The notes under the pieces: model-generated
What the model saw: only the letters and a program-made list of their open reading frames with translations
Database searches by the model: none
What the model was told of the DNA's origin: nothing
Made by a program: the position numbers and the translations under genes
Shown here: piece by piece, positions 1 to 8,127 of the stretch
Position numbering within the stretch: position 1 is the stretch's first letter
Layout of the letters: each line of letters opens with the position of its first letter
Origin: Deltaproteobacteria bacterium
GTDB lineage: Bacteria; Desulfobacterota; Syntrophia; Syntrophales; UBA5619
Assembly: GCA_021372415.1 (NCBI GenBank)
Contig: JAJFUM010000105.1
Span: 1 to 42,584, forward strand
DNA length: 42,584 nucleotides
Reading direction: 5' to 3'

Positions 1-832
1 CTTCGGGCGCAACCCAGTAATTGTAGCCGATCTCGACCGGCAACGTCACCAGCGTGGCGATCTGCCTGTCCTGTTCGTTCTTGACCAGGTCAAGCAACGT
101 GGGCACGTTGGGCAAATCGGGGTACCGCTTCTCCATCATGACCGCCAGGATCCGCGCCAGGCCGGACTCGACCGAGGGCAGGAAGCCGCCGACATTGTCG
201 AAATTCACGTCCGTGTGGCCGCCCAGGACCCGCGTCATGGCCGTCGGGGTGTCTTTCAGATGAATGATGTTGAACGTGACTTTGGCCTGGCGCTGAACGT
301 CCAAGAGGGCCAGGTGGTCGTCGCTCCCGATCCCCGTGGTGGAGGCCTTCACCTGCCCCGGCCGCGCCTTGGCGTCGGCGAGCAGGTCCTCCAGGGTCTT
401 GTAGGGACTCTCCTTCCTGACCAGGATTGCACCCGGATCCTGCACGTGGTTCGCCACGGGCTGGAAATCCTTCATGGTGAACAGGGGCTTTCTGGAGGCG
501 TCGAAGACGACGGTCTGAAGCTGCGGGACGTTGATCAGGGCCAGGGTATAGCCGTCGGGTTTGGCGTTGTTCTTGAAATCGGTCCACATCACCTGGCCGC
601 CGGCACCCGGCTTGTTCTCTGCCAGGACGGGCTGTCCGATGACCTTCTTAAGGGATTCGGCCAGGAGCCGGACCCCGACATCGCTGCTGCCACCGGCACC
701 GAAACCGATTTGGATCGTGACGGGCTTATTGGGATAATCCTTGGGCTTATCCGCCGCCCACGCCTGTGTTGCGACCAGGACGAACAACACGACCACTGCC
801 AGGGACAACCAGGGAATACGCCTTCTGCTCAT
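1..832 (-). CDS. Bug/TctC-family tripartite tricarboxylate transporter substrate-binding protein (3' end outside window)
   Basis: Periplasmic solute-binding protein of the Bug (TctC) family, which captures carboxylates and similar small acids for a TctAB-type membrane transporter. The reading frame starts at an ATG whose codon ends at 830, preceded by a strong AGGAGG, and runs off the window edge after about 277 codons (the family is usually near 320). Residues 1-26 form a clear Sec signal peptide (MSRRR, hydrophobic stretch, TQAWA). After it come family motifs: YPNKPVTIQIGFGAGGSSD, ENKPGAGG and PDGYTLAL. No tctA or tctB is visible, though they could lie beyond position 1. The ligand cannot be predicted. 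Family assignment is strong; only the C-terminal end is unseen. Confidence 0.9.
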   Translation of the reverse strand, partial: MSRRRIPWLSLAVVVLFVLVATQAWAADKPKDYPNKPVTIQIGFGAGGSSDVGVRLLAESLKKVIGQPVLAENKPGAGGQVMWTDFKNNAKPDGYTLALINVPQLQTVVFDASRKPLFTMKDFQPVANHVQDPGAILVRKESPYKTLEDLLADAKARPGQVKASTTGIGSDDHLALLDVQRQAKVTFNIIHLKDTPTAMTRVLGGHTDVNFDNVGGFLPSVESGLARILAVMMEKRYPDLPNVPTLLDLVKNEQDRQIATLVTLPVEIGYNYWVAPE

Positions 833-1168
833 GACTTCCTCCTTGTTGTTTAAGGTTAAAGAAAAAAGTCAACCCTCTCGGGCGAGGCCTCCTAGGATCA
901 TCAAGGCCGCGCCCGTCAGGTAAGAACCGGCTGTGCGCGGATCAATGAGATATACGGTCTATGGCAATGCTTTCGTGTAATATATTATATATCAACTTTA
1001 TATCAATCTTGAAAAAGGCTGTCAAGGAGAAAAAGAGTCATAGGTTTTCCCTACCAATAAGCCGCCGTTTTGTCCTCATTGTATCAGACTGCCATCGGCA
1101 CTATCGTGAAATCGAGGTGAATAGTCCCTTGTTCCAGCTTTCCAATCAACCGGACTGGAGGCCCTGCA
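833..1168. promoter_or_regulatory. AT-rich divergent intergenic region with an 11-bp-spaced direct repeat
   Basis: No convincing gene lies here. The stretch from about 960 to 1040 is much more AT-rich than its surroundings and probably holds the promoters of the divergent binding-protein and zinc-ribbon genes. TATATCAA occurs at 988-995 and again at 999-1006, exactly 11 bp apart, which would place two half-sites on one DNA face. On the minus strand this reads TTGATATA twice, just upstream of a TATATT-like element. No exact start site can be assigned. Confidence 0.35.
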
Positions 1169-1384
1169 ATGGGAAAGTCGCTTATCCTGAAATGTGTCCG
1201 CTGCGGCGGTGCCATGTTCCCCGACCAGTTCCGCGACACCAGCGAACGGTTCTGGGGTTATAAATGCCTCTTCTGCGGGGAAATCATCGATCCCCTGATC
1301 TTGGAGAATCGTCGTCTGATGAGCACGGGCCAGGGGGTCCCCCTGCCCAGGGAAATCCAGCGCAGTTACAAGCTCTGTTCATGA
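1169..1384 (+). CDS. Small zinc-ribbon protein of unknown function
   Basis: A 71-residue protein with two CxxC knuckles, KCVRCGG near residues 8-14 and YKCLFCGE near residues 31-38, spaced as in a treble-clef or zinc-ribbon fold that binds one zinc ion. A GGAGG lies seven bases before the ATG, supporting translation. There is no signal peptide or membrane segment, so it should be cytoplasmic. The C-terminal half is short, basic and unrecognised. Its last six bases overlap the end of the convergent hydrolase remnant. Similar tiny proteins are common in delta-proteobacteria and have no assigned job; a nucleic-acid or protein-binding role is only a guess. Confidence 0.6.
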   Translation: MGKSLILKCVRCGGAMFPDQFRDTSERFWGYKCLFCGEIIDPLILENRRLMSTGQGVPLPREIQRSYKLCS

Positions 1385-1747
1385 GCCCAGGGGTTTTTCC
1401 CCATCCAAGCTAAGGCGGGTCTCAAGGAAGGTCCGCACTTGCACGATCGCGTCCGCCTCGGCCTCGGGGTGGTGCTGGAGGTGGTGCATGCCTCGGGAGC
1501 CCTGCGTATCCCTGTTGGCGCCGGGGGTGTCGAAGCCGTGGTGGGCCTCCGGATAGACCTTCAGGGTTACGGTGGCCGCCCGTTCACGGGGCATCATCGC
1601 CTCGCAGCGCTCGGCCGGGGTCCAGTCGTCCGTTCCGCCGATCAGGATCAGCGGCAGGATCAGGCAGCCATTCAATCCGGACAAGTCCTTCATGCGGATA
1701 CCTCCGGAAATATTGATGTCGTCCGGGTCCCGACGGGGCTGGTTCAT
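1379..1747 (-). pseudogene. Remnant of a dienelactone-hydrolase-like alpha/beta hydrolase (C-terminal part)
   Basis: The 122-residue frame resembles only the C-terminal third of dienelactone hydrolases. LILIGGTDDWTPAERCEAM carries the catalytic-acid region (Asp after the IGG turn), and VYPEAHHGFD carries the catalytic His. The N-terminal two thirds, including the nucleophile Cys elbow, are missing, and the first 25 or so residues do not look like the family. The ATG overlaps the stop codon of the response regulator (ATGA), and the AAGGAGG inside that gene's last codons could drive coupled translation. A short peptide may therefore still be made, but it cannot be a working hydrolase of the usual kind. 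A diverged small protein is the alternative. Confidence 0.5.
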
Positions 1748-3126
1748 TCCTCCTTCTTGCGGAGGCGGTGCTTGATCATCTTGAGCTGAAGGCCCTTGCG
1801 GCTCAGTCCCAGCTTTTCGGCCGCCCGCGTGACGTTGCCCCCGGACTCCTCGAGGCAGCGGGCGATAATCTGCCGCTCCATCTCTTCCATGTGGCTCTTC
1901 AGCACGTCCCGTCCGCCCTCTCCCAGCAGCCCCCCGGAGGGGAGGGCTTCCCTTGCGGATTCAGCCGAGAACTCTGCCGGGACGAGCTTTGTCGTGAGGA
2001 GGGGTTCCTCCGCCATCAGGAGCATCCGCTCGATCAGGTGTTCCAACTCCCGGATGTTGCCCGGCCAGGCATAGGCCAGGAAACGCTCCCGGACTTCAGG
2101 GTCGAGCCCCTCGACGGATCGGGAGAGTTTCCGGTTGAACTTCTCGATGAAGTATTCGCAGAGCGGCAGGATGTCTTCGGGGCGTTCCCGGAGGGATGGA
2201 ACTTGGATCGGAAAGACGTTCAGGCGGTAGAAGAGGTCCTCCCGGAACCTCCCCTCGCGGACCTCCTGTTGTAGGTTCTGGTTCGTCGCCGCGATGAGGC
2301 GCACGTCCACGGCGATCGTCTTGAGGCCGCCCACCCGCTCGAAATTCTGGTCCTGAATCGCCTGGAGGAGCTTCGCCTGCATCTCCCTGGGGATCTCGCC
2401 CACCTCGTCCAGAAAGAGCGTCCCGTGATGCGCCAGCTCAAACTTCCCCGGCTTGGTGGTCACGGCGCCGGTGAAGGCCCCCTTCTCGTAGCCGAACAAC
2501 TCGCTCTCCATAAGGTTCTCGGCGATGGCGGCGCAGTTGATCTTGATGAAGGGCTGGTCCTTCCGGGTGCTGTTCCGGTGAATGGCGCGGGCGATCAATT
2601 CCTTCCCCGTTCCCGTTTCCCCGGTGATCAGGACCGTTGTTGTCGTGGGGGAAACCTTGCGGATGATCTCGTGGATCTCGGCCATGCGGTGGCTCACCCC
2701 GACGATTTGGTAGGGGTCCGCCTCGCCGGCCGCTGCCTTGAAGTCCCCTTCGCCCATCATCCGGGTCTTGACGGCCTTAAGGATGATCATCTTGAGTTCG
2801 TCCTGCTCGAAGGGCTTGGTCAGGTAATCAAAGGCCCCCTTCTTCAGGGCGTCGACGGCATTGGCAACGGTGCCGTAGGCGGTCATCATGATCACCGGCA
2901 GGGAAGGATCCTCTTTCTGAATCCTCTCGAGAAGGCCCATCCCGTCGAGCCTCGGCATCTTGAGATCCGTGGCGACGACGGCGATCTTCTCCCGGCCGAG
3001 GATCTCCAGGGCCTCGATGCCGTCGGCGGCCGTGGTGACCTCGTAGCCCTCCTTCTTCAACATAGCCTTGAGGACCATCCGCATGTTCAACTCGTCGTCC
3101 ACGACGAGGATCTTTGCGCCCTTCAT
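1744..3126 (-). CDS. NtrC-family sigma-54-dependent response regulator
   Basis: A 460-residue transcriptional activator with the classical three domains. The receiver domain (about 1-120) has the acidic pair D10-D11, phospho-acceptor D54, T82 and K104. The AAA+ domain (about 140-370) has Walker A GETGTGKE at 169-176 and the sigma-54 contact loop GAFTGA at 216-221, both intact. A Fis-type helix-turn-helix closes the protein. The ATG at 3126 is preferred to the upstream in-frame TTG because AAAGGA precedes it and the receiver domain begins right after it. It lies about 40 bases downstream of the kinase gene, so the two form an AtoS/AtoC-like pair. The nearest sigma-54 promoter is that of the divergent lipid operon, its likely target. 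Confidence 0.93.
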   Translation of the reverse strand: MKGAKILVVDDELNMRMVLKAMLKKEGYEVTTAADGIEALEILGREKIAVVATDLKMPRLDGMGLLERIQKEDPSLPVIMMTAYGTVANAVDALKKGAFDYLTKPFEQDELKMIILKAVKTRMMGEGDFKAAAGEADPYQIVGVSHRMAEIHEIIRKVSPTTTTVLITGETGTGKELIARAIHRNSTRKDQPFIKINCAAIAENLMESELFGYEKGAFTGAVTTKPGKFELAHHGTLFLDEVGEIPREMQAKLLQAIQDQNFERVGGLKTIAVDVRLIAATNQNLQQEVREGRFREDLFYRLNVFPIQVPSLRERPEDILPLCEYFIEKFNRKLSRSVEGLDPEVRERFLAYAWPGNIRELEHLIERMLLMAEEPLLTTKLVPAEFSAESAREALPSGGLLGEGGRDVLKSHMEEMERQIIARCLEESGGNVTRAAEKLGLSRKGLQLKMIKHRLRKKEE

Positions 3127-3168
3127 GGGGTTGATGTCCTTTCCTTTTATTTTCCCTGCCGGCAATCC

Positions 3169-4662
3169 CTATCCCAATATCTCCAGACGGATGAGGAAGA
3201 TGGTTCCCTGGCCGGGGATCGATTTCACCCGGATCTTGCCGCCGTGGCTCCGGATGATGCGGTCACAGACCGCCAGTCCCAGCCCGACCCCCCTCTCCTT
3301 GGTGGTGAAGAAGGGGGTGAAGATATTCTTGAGCGCCTCCCTGGGGATTCCATGGCCGGTGTCCCGGATGGCGATTGCCACTGCGTCTCCGGTGTCGCTC
3401 TCGATTCGGGAGGTGCGAACGGTGAGCGTGCCGCCCTCGGGCATGGCCTCGACGGCGTTGATGGCAATGTTGAGGATGACCTGGTGGATCTGCTCCTGGT
3501 CCATGAGGACCAGGGGCAGGTGGGGGTGGAGTTCCCACTGGATCTCGATCCGGGACGAGAGACTGTCCGCTTCGATCACCGCCAGGGCCTTTTCGATCAC
3601 AGCGTTGACGGAACGGGGACGCATCTCTGGTTGGTAGGGCCGGGCGTAATCGAGGAACTTTGTCACCACCCGGTTGAGGCGGTTCACCTCCTCGGTGATC
3701 ACGTCCAGAAGGTTCCGCTGCTCTGCGCTCTCGGCCTCCGAAAGCAGGACCTGCGCGGCCCCTTTGATGGAGCCGAGGGGGTTGCGGATCTCGTGGGCCA
3801 GGACCGGGGCCATCTTCTCCAGGAGTAAGGCCTTTTCCCGTTCGAGCTTCTCGTCCAGGTCGAAGGGCGAGGTGAAGACGTCCTTGATCTCCGGATACAT
3901 CCGGGTGAGGAGCCGCTTCAGGAGGACCTGGAAGGGCACCACGGCGATCATGATGACGAAGGACACCATGAAGACGAGCGTAAAGGGCGGTCCGGGGCCC
4001 GGTCCGAAAAAGCCCGTGACCAGATAGAAGATGACCGTGGCGAAGAGCGTGACGATCAGGATCAGAATGGCGCGGATCATCAGGTCGTGGAGTTCCGTCA
4101 AATGGGGGTGGGTGATCATGATCATGACGAAGTAGAGCAGGCCCGCAAGGATCAGGTTGAAGAGCGGCTGGACGGTATAGGTCGCGATCGCCGCCGTGCA
4201 GGCGATGATGAGGTAGACGATCCGTTTCTTCTCCATGCCGGACGCCCGCTGCCTGGCGTAAACGATCAGGGAAAGGTAGCACACCAGGAGCACCGCATCC
4301 GTATAGAGGTAGAGAAAACTTCCGGCATACTGCCAACCGCCGAGTGGGGTGAAGAGCAGGACCGCCAGGGATACGCTGAAGATGGTGGTGGTCCGGACAT
4401 CCCGCTGCCGGATCAGACGCTGCCCCCGGTAGAGCTCGCGGCTGAAGTTGATCGCCAGCGGCGGGAGGGCCAGGAGCCCGAGCCGTTCGATGAGAAGCCA
4501 GGCGCCCTGGTGGAAGAATTGGTTGAAGAGGACCCCTCCCCGATGGAAGGTGATGGCCACGCAGAGGGCGGCGAAGGAGATGTGGAGCGGCTCGCGTTTG
4601 GTGTTGATCATCAGGGCGACGGACACCGTGATGCCCACCGCCATCAGCATGAAAATTTCCAT
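3169..4662 (-). CDS. Membrane sensor histidine kinase, partner of the NtrC-type regulator
   Basis: A 497-residue kinase. About seven to eight hydrophobic helices span residues 1-250 with no obvious periplasmic ligand domain, suggesting that it senses a membrane or lipid-soluble cue. The HisKA domain follows, with H290 in LAHEIRNPLGSIKG. The HATPase domain has N402 in NIAINAVEAM, DTGHGI near 434-439 and GVGLGL near 458-463, so all catalytic boxes look intact. The start at 4662 is chosen because the longer upstream frame is Arg/Ser-rich and lacks hydrophobic character; the ribosome site there is weak. It is followed closely by the response regulator gene and is divergent from the lipid operon. 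The signal is unknown. Confidence 0.9.
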   Translation of the reverse strand: MEIFMLMAVGITVSVALMINTKREPLHISFAALCVAITFHRGGVLFNQFFHQGAWLLIERLGLLALPPLAINFSRELYRGQRLIRQRDVRTTTIFSVSLAVLLFTPLGGWQYAGSFLYLYTDAVLLVCYLSLIVYARQRASGMEKKRIVYLIIACTAAIATYTVQPLFNLILAGLLYFVMIMITHPHLTELHDLMIRAILILIVTLFATVIFYLVTGFFGPGPGPPFTLVFMVSFVIMIAVVPFQVLLKRLLTRMYPEIKDVFTSPFDLDEKLEREKALLLEKMAPVLAHEIRNPLGSIKGAAQVLLSEAESAEQRNLLDVITEEVNRLNRVVTKFLDYARPYQPEMRPRSVNAVIEKALAVIEADSLSSRIEIQWELHPHLPLVLMDQEQIHQVILNIAINAVEAMPEGGTLTVRTSRIESDTGDAVAIAIRDTGHGIPREALKNIFTPFFTTKERGVGLGLAVCDRIIRSHGGKIRVKSIPGQGTIFLIRLEILG

Positions 4663-4708
4663 TGTAGTTCCATACCGTAATCCCCGGCGGGAAGTCAAGG
4701 AGCGCGCC

Positions 4709-4750
4709 GCTGCGTAGGATTCTTCGCACCTGCGGCAGATGCTACGCAGC
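4709..4750. promoter_or_regulatory. Inverted repeat, candidate upstream activating site for the NtrC-type regulator
   Basis: GCTGCGTAG at 4709-4717 and its exact complement CTACGCAGC at 4742-4750 flank a 24-bp spacer. Half-site centres are 33 bp apart, about three helical turns. The element is centred about 155 bp before the predicted sigma-54 start point, the usual distance for an enhancer bound by an NtrC-family protein, and it sits beside the regulator operon. Assignment to that regulator is inference. Confidence 0.5.
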
Positions 4751-4858
4751 CAGGAGCCGCATTGCGGCGAAGGCGTTCCGTCCCGCCTTTCGGTCCCTAC
4801 CGTCCAACCGGCTGACATGGCGTTTCTTTCGTCGCATCATCCCAGAAACCCGCCGCTG

Positions 4859-4874
4859 TGGCACGATTGATGCT
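4859..4874 (+). promoter_or_regulatory. Sigma-54 (-24/-12) promoter of the lipid biosynthesis operon
   Basis: TGGCACGATTGATGCT matches the RpoN consensus: TGGCACG, four bases, then ATGC in place of TTGC. The invariant GG (4860-4861) and GC (4872-4873) are separated by exactly ten bases. The predicted start is near 4885, giving an untranslated leader of about 51 bases before the first gene of the operon. It lies in the divergent gap next to a sigma-54 activator gene. Confidence 0.8.
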
Positions 4875-4935
4875 CGAAAGGGGGCGACCGGGCGGGGTGT
4901 GCCGCCTGTGGATAGTCGGAAGGAGCCGAAGTTCT

Positions 4936-5898
4936 ATGGGCGAGATGGTGAAGGCAGCAGTCTTTCCCGGCCAGGGTTGCCAGCGGCCGGGGATGGGCCG
5001 GGATTTCTTCGATGCAGTCCCTGAAAGCCGTCGGACCTACGAGGAGGCGGCGGATCTTCTCGGTTGGGATGTGGCCGCAGTTTGCTTCGGTGAAGACGAG
5101 CGACTCAACCTGACAGAATACACCCAACCCTGCGTCCTGACCACGGAGATCGCCATGATGAGGGGGCTTGCCGCCCGGTACGGCTTCGAACCATCCCGGT
5201 TCGGAGGGCACAGTCTCGGGGAATTCACGGCCCTCGTTGCCGCCGGGGCGCTTCCCTTCGCGGCGGGCCTGAGGATCGTCCAGATGCGGGGACGTTTGAT
5301 GCAGGGGGCCGTGCCGCCCGGGGTGGGGGCGATGACAGCCCTCATTGCAGACGATCTGGATCCGGAGCTGGTCAGCGATGTTATCGGAGGCCTCGAGATC
5401 GATGTGGCCAATGTCAACTCTGCCCAGCAGATCGTCCTGAGCGGCGAGGCAGGGGCCGTCGCCGAGGCAGAGGTCCGTCTGAAGGCCGCCCTGGTGGACC
5501 GTCCGGCCCTCCGTTTCGTGAGACTCAACGTAAGCGCCCCCTTCCACAGCCGTTTCCTGGAACCGATCCAGGCCCCGTTTGCCGAAGTTCTGAAGGAACT
5601 GGGCGGCGGTCTCGATCCCATCCGGGCCTCCCGGGTGACATCGAACTATCGGGGCGGCTTCCACCCGGAGGACAGAGAACAGATCCGAATGGGACTGGTG
5701 CTCCAGATCAGCCACACCGTCCAATGGAGAAAGAACATGGCGGTACTGGCCGCCGAGTCCGGCGCCATCTGGGAGATCGGACCGGGCCGGCCGCTTCGGG
5801 AATTCTTCCGGACGATCGGCGTCGTATGCACCTCAGTGACGAATCTCTCATCGGCCGAAAAAGCCTTCGCCGCCTCCCTTGATCGGGCGGCGATATGA
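4936..5898 (+). CDS. Malonyl-CoA:ACP transacylase-like protein (FabD family)
   Basis: A 320-residue acyltransferase expected to load malonyl units from CoA onto the operon's own carrier protein. The N-terminal FPGQG motif, the nucleophile elbow GHSLGEF (S93), the carboxylate-binding Arg in QMRGRLMQ (R118) and the catalytic His in APFHSRF (H204) are all present, so it should be active and malonyl-specific. The ATG at 4936 follows AAGGAGCCG with good spacing; the longer frame upstream covers the sigma-54 promoter and is rejected. It is the first gene of the operon, 28 bases before the acyl-CoA dehydrogenase. Having a separate copy inside the cluster points to a specialised product; whether it is the organism's only FabD cannot be judged. 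Confidence 0.92.
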   Translation: MGEMVKAAVFPGQGCQRPGMGRDFFDAVPESRRTYEEAADLLGWDVAAVCFGEDERLNLTEYTQPCVLTTEIAMMRGLAARYGFEPSRFGGHSLGEFTALVAAGALPFAAGLRIVQMRGRLMQGAVPPGVGAMTALIADDLDPELVSDVIGGLEIDVANVNSAQQIVLSGEAGAVAEAEVRLKAALVDRPALRFVRLNVSAPFHSRFLEPIQAPFAEVLKELGGGLDPIRASRVTSNYRGGFHPEDREQIRMGLVLQISHTVQWRKNMAVLAAESGAIWEIGPGRPLREFFRTIGVVCTSVTNLSSAEKAFAASLDRAAI

Positions 5899-5926
5899 CC
5901 GGCGGCGTGGCGACAGGAGAAAAAAG

Positions 5927-7126
5927 ATGGATTTCAACCTGACCGGAGAACAGAAAGAATACCTCGACATGGTGCGGCGCTTCGTCGGCCGCGACATCAT
6001 CCCCGTCAGCATGTCCCTGGAGAAGGGACATACCTTTCCCTTCGACATCATCCGCAAGGCCTGGGATCAGGGGATCCTGAACCTCTCCATCCCTGAGGCG
6101 GTCAAGGGCTACTCCCTCGACCTGATCTCGACGGCCCTGATCATCCGGGAGTTGGCTTACGGGGACAGCGGCATCGCCACCTCGGCCATGTGCAACGACC
6201 TGGCCAATGCCGTGATCGCCATGCACGGCACCGAGGCCCAGCAGCAGGCCTTTCTCAGCCCCTTCGTGGAGCGGCCGCTTCTGGCCTCTTTCTGCCTGAC
6301 GGAGCCCAATGCCGGCTCCGACAACAGCGGCATGACGACCCTCATGCAGAAGGGAAAGAACGGCAAGTACCTCCTGAACGGCTCGAAGTGTTTCATCACC
6401 AACGCTTCCTTCGCCTCCCAGTTCACGGTCTTCACCAAGGTTGGCAAGACGTCCTCCCCCTTCATCGCCTGCGTCGTCGTCCCGGCCCTGGCGGTGGAGC
6501 CGGAAGCGGCGGAGACGGGATCGCAGGCCTGCCGCGAGATCCCTCTCCCCTGTGGGGGCAGGATCGTGACCGGCAAGCCCGAGGACAAGCTCGGCCAGCG
6601 TCTCTCCAATACGGCGAGCGTCACCTTCGAAGACGTGGTCATCGAGGATGACCAGATCATCGGCGACCGGCGGCTGGGCTTCCAGTACCTGACCGACGTC
6701 CTAGACTACGCCCGGCCCATGGTGGCCGCGATCGGCGTGGGGATCGCCCGGCGGGCCCTGGATCTGACGCTGGCCTACACGCGGGAGCGGCGCCAGTTCG
6801 GCCAGCGGATCTGCGACATGCCCGTGGCGCGGGAGACCCTGGTCGCCATGTGGAAGAAGACCGAACTGGCCGAGATGGCCCTCATGAAGGCGGCCTTCCT
6901 GGTCCAGGAGGGGGCCCCCGACCGGGGCGTTTACGCTTCCCTGGCCAAGAACCTCGCCGCGGAGGCGGCCCTCTTCTGCTCCACCGAGGGGCTCCACCTC
7001 CACGGAGGCTACGGCTTCATGGCGGAATTCGAGATCTCCAAGCTCCTGCGGGACGCCCAGATCATCGACATCTACGAAGGGGTCCGGGAGGTCCAGAACA
7101 TGATCATCGGTCGGGAGTTGATCTGA
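5927..7126 (+). CDS. Acyl-CoA dehydrogenase family flavoprotein
   Basis: A 399-residue FAD-dependent acyl-CoA dehydrogenase homologue of normal length. The flavin/substrate motif FCLTEPNAGSD spans about 122-132, ERRQFGQ is present, and near the C-terminus DIYEGVREVQN carries a Glu (about E384) where SCAD/MCAD have the catalytic base. The enzyme should therefore transfer hydrogen at the alpha-beta positions of an acyl thioester. A segment of about 35 residues before LSNTASVTFEDV looks longer than in typical members. RBS GGAG lies just before the ATG. Its stop overlaps the next ATG (TGATG). Inside a fatty-acid-synthase cluster it may act on an acyl-ACP, either inserting a double bond or replacing the missing enoyl reductase; the direction cannot be told from sequence. 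Confidence 0.93.
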   Translation: MDFNLTGEQKEYLDMVRRFVGRDIIPVSMSLEKGHTFPFDIIRKAWDQGILNLSIPEAVKGYSLDLISTALIIRELAYGDSGIATSAMCNDLANAVIAMHGTEAQQQAFLSPFVERPLLASFCLTEPNAGSDNSGMTTLMQKGKNGKYLLNGSKCFITNASFASQFTVFTKVGKTSSPFIACVVVPALAVEPEAAETGSQACREIPLPCGGRIVTGKPEDKLGQRLSNTASVTFEDVVIEDDQIIGDRRLGFQYLTDVLDYARPMVAAIGVGIARRALDLTLAYTRERRQFGQRICDMPVARETLVAMWKKTELAEMALMKAAFLVQEGAPDRGVYASLAKNLAAEAALFCSTEGLHLHGGYGFMAEFEISKLLRDAQIIDIYEGVREVQNMIIGRELI

Positions 7127-8127
7127 TGCTCTACCTGCACGGCATCGGGCATTTCCATCCGGAGAACGTCATCACGAACCGGTTTCTCGAGGAACTGGAG
7201 ATCGGGACCGACGATGCCTGGATTCTGGAGCGGGTGGGGATCCGCGAACGGCGGACCGTCCTGCCCCTGGACTATATCCGCCTGACGAAGAACCGTGACC
7301 CGCGGGCGGCCCACGAGGCGAGCCTTTACACAAATGCCCAGACCGCAGCGGCCGCAGCCTGGATGGCCCTGGAGCGGGCGGGGCTCTCCCCCGCAGACAT
7401 CGGTATGGTCGTCTCCGGTTCCTGCGCCCCCGCGCATACGACGCCGGTGGAGGCGGCCACGGTCGCGGCGGAGCTCGGGATCGACGCCCCCTGTCTCGAC
7501 GTGAACTCAGCATGCACGAGCTTCGGGATGCAGGTCGACTTCCTCGGCCGGATGGCCCCGGAGCGCATCCCCTCCTTTGTCCTGATGGTGCAGCCGGAGA
7601 ATTTCACCCGTTCCATCGACTTTTCCGACCGCTCTTCGGCGGTCCTCTTCGGCGATGGGAGCACGGCAGCGGTCCTCTCCGCGTCGGAGAAGGCCGCTGC
7701 AGCCTTTGTGGAGGCCCAGAGCGGAACAAACGCCGCGGCCTGGGAGAAGGTGACGATTCCTCCCCAGGGCCATTTCCGCCAGGACGGCCATGCCGTCCAG
7801 GGGTTCGCGATCCGCAGGATGACCGAGTCCGTCCGCGTGCTGATGAAGTCCGCTGCCAAGGACAACGGCCACCGCGGCCGGTTCCGCTTCATCGGCCACC
7901 AGGCGAACCTGGGGGCCCTCCGGACCGTCTGCGAACGGGCGAAGATCCCCGAAGAGCAGCACTGGTTCAATGTCGACAAGTTCGGAAACACCGGATGCGC
8001 CGGGGCGCCCGCGGTCCTCAGCCTGCACTGGGACGAACTGGCTGCAGGGGACCGCGTGGGGATGGCTTTTGTGGGGGCGGGCCTGACCTGGGTCCACCTG
8101 CTCCTGGCCGTGGAGGGAGACGCGTGA
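7126..8127 (+). CDS. 3-oxoacyl-ACP synthase III-like condensing enzyme (FabH-like)
   Basis: A 333-residue thiolase-fold condensing enzyme, likely starting chains by joining an acyl-CoA primer to malonyl-ACP. The full Cys-His-Asn triad is visible: C130 in NSACTSF, H258 in IGHQANLGAL and N288 in FGNTGCAG. The N-terminal part (WILERVGIRER) is also typical of KAS III. The start overlaps the previous stop and follows GGGAG. The last bases overlap the GTG of the dehydratase gene. An insertion around 45-65 (DYIRLTKNRDPRAA) is not in standard FabH. Relatives include enzymes that begin polyene or secondary lipid chains, so the primer need not be acetyl-CoA. Confidence 0.9.
   Translation: MLYLHGIGHFHPENVITNRFLEELEIGTDDAWILERVGIRERRTVLPLDYIRLTKNRDPRAAHEASLYTNAQTAAAAAWMALERAGLSPADIGMVVSGSCAPAHTTPVEAATVAAELGIDAPCLDVNSACTSFGMQVDFLGRMAPERIPSFVLMVQPENFTRSIDFSDRSSAVLFGDGSTAAVLSASEKAAAAFVEAQSGTNAAAWEKVTIPPQGHFRQDGHAVQGFAIRRMTESVRVLMKSAAKDNGHRGRFRFIGHQANLGALRTVCERAKIPEEQHWFNVDKFGNTGCAGAPAVLSLHWDELAAGDRVGMAFVGAGLTWVHLLLAVEGDA

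Noticed and set aside
959..976. A TGGCA-like sequence resembling a -24 element
   Set aside because: The base pair ten positions after GG is GT, not GC, so the sigma-54 rule is not met.
961..1263. A possible 100-residue protein starting in the AT-rich gap
   Set aside because: Poor ribosome site, no family features, and it overlaps the better-supported zinc-ribbon gene in another frame.
2425..3828. A 467-codon frame antisense to the two-component genes
   Set aside because: It lies wholly over the response regulator and kinase, lacks any motif, and is a typical high-G+C shadow.
4837..5724. A 295-codon frame antisense to the malonyltransferase
   Set aside because: No domain, and it would cover the sigma-54 promoter and an enzyme gene with all catalytic residues intact.
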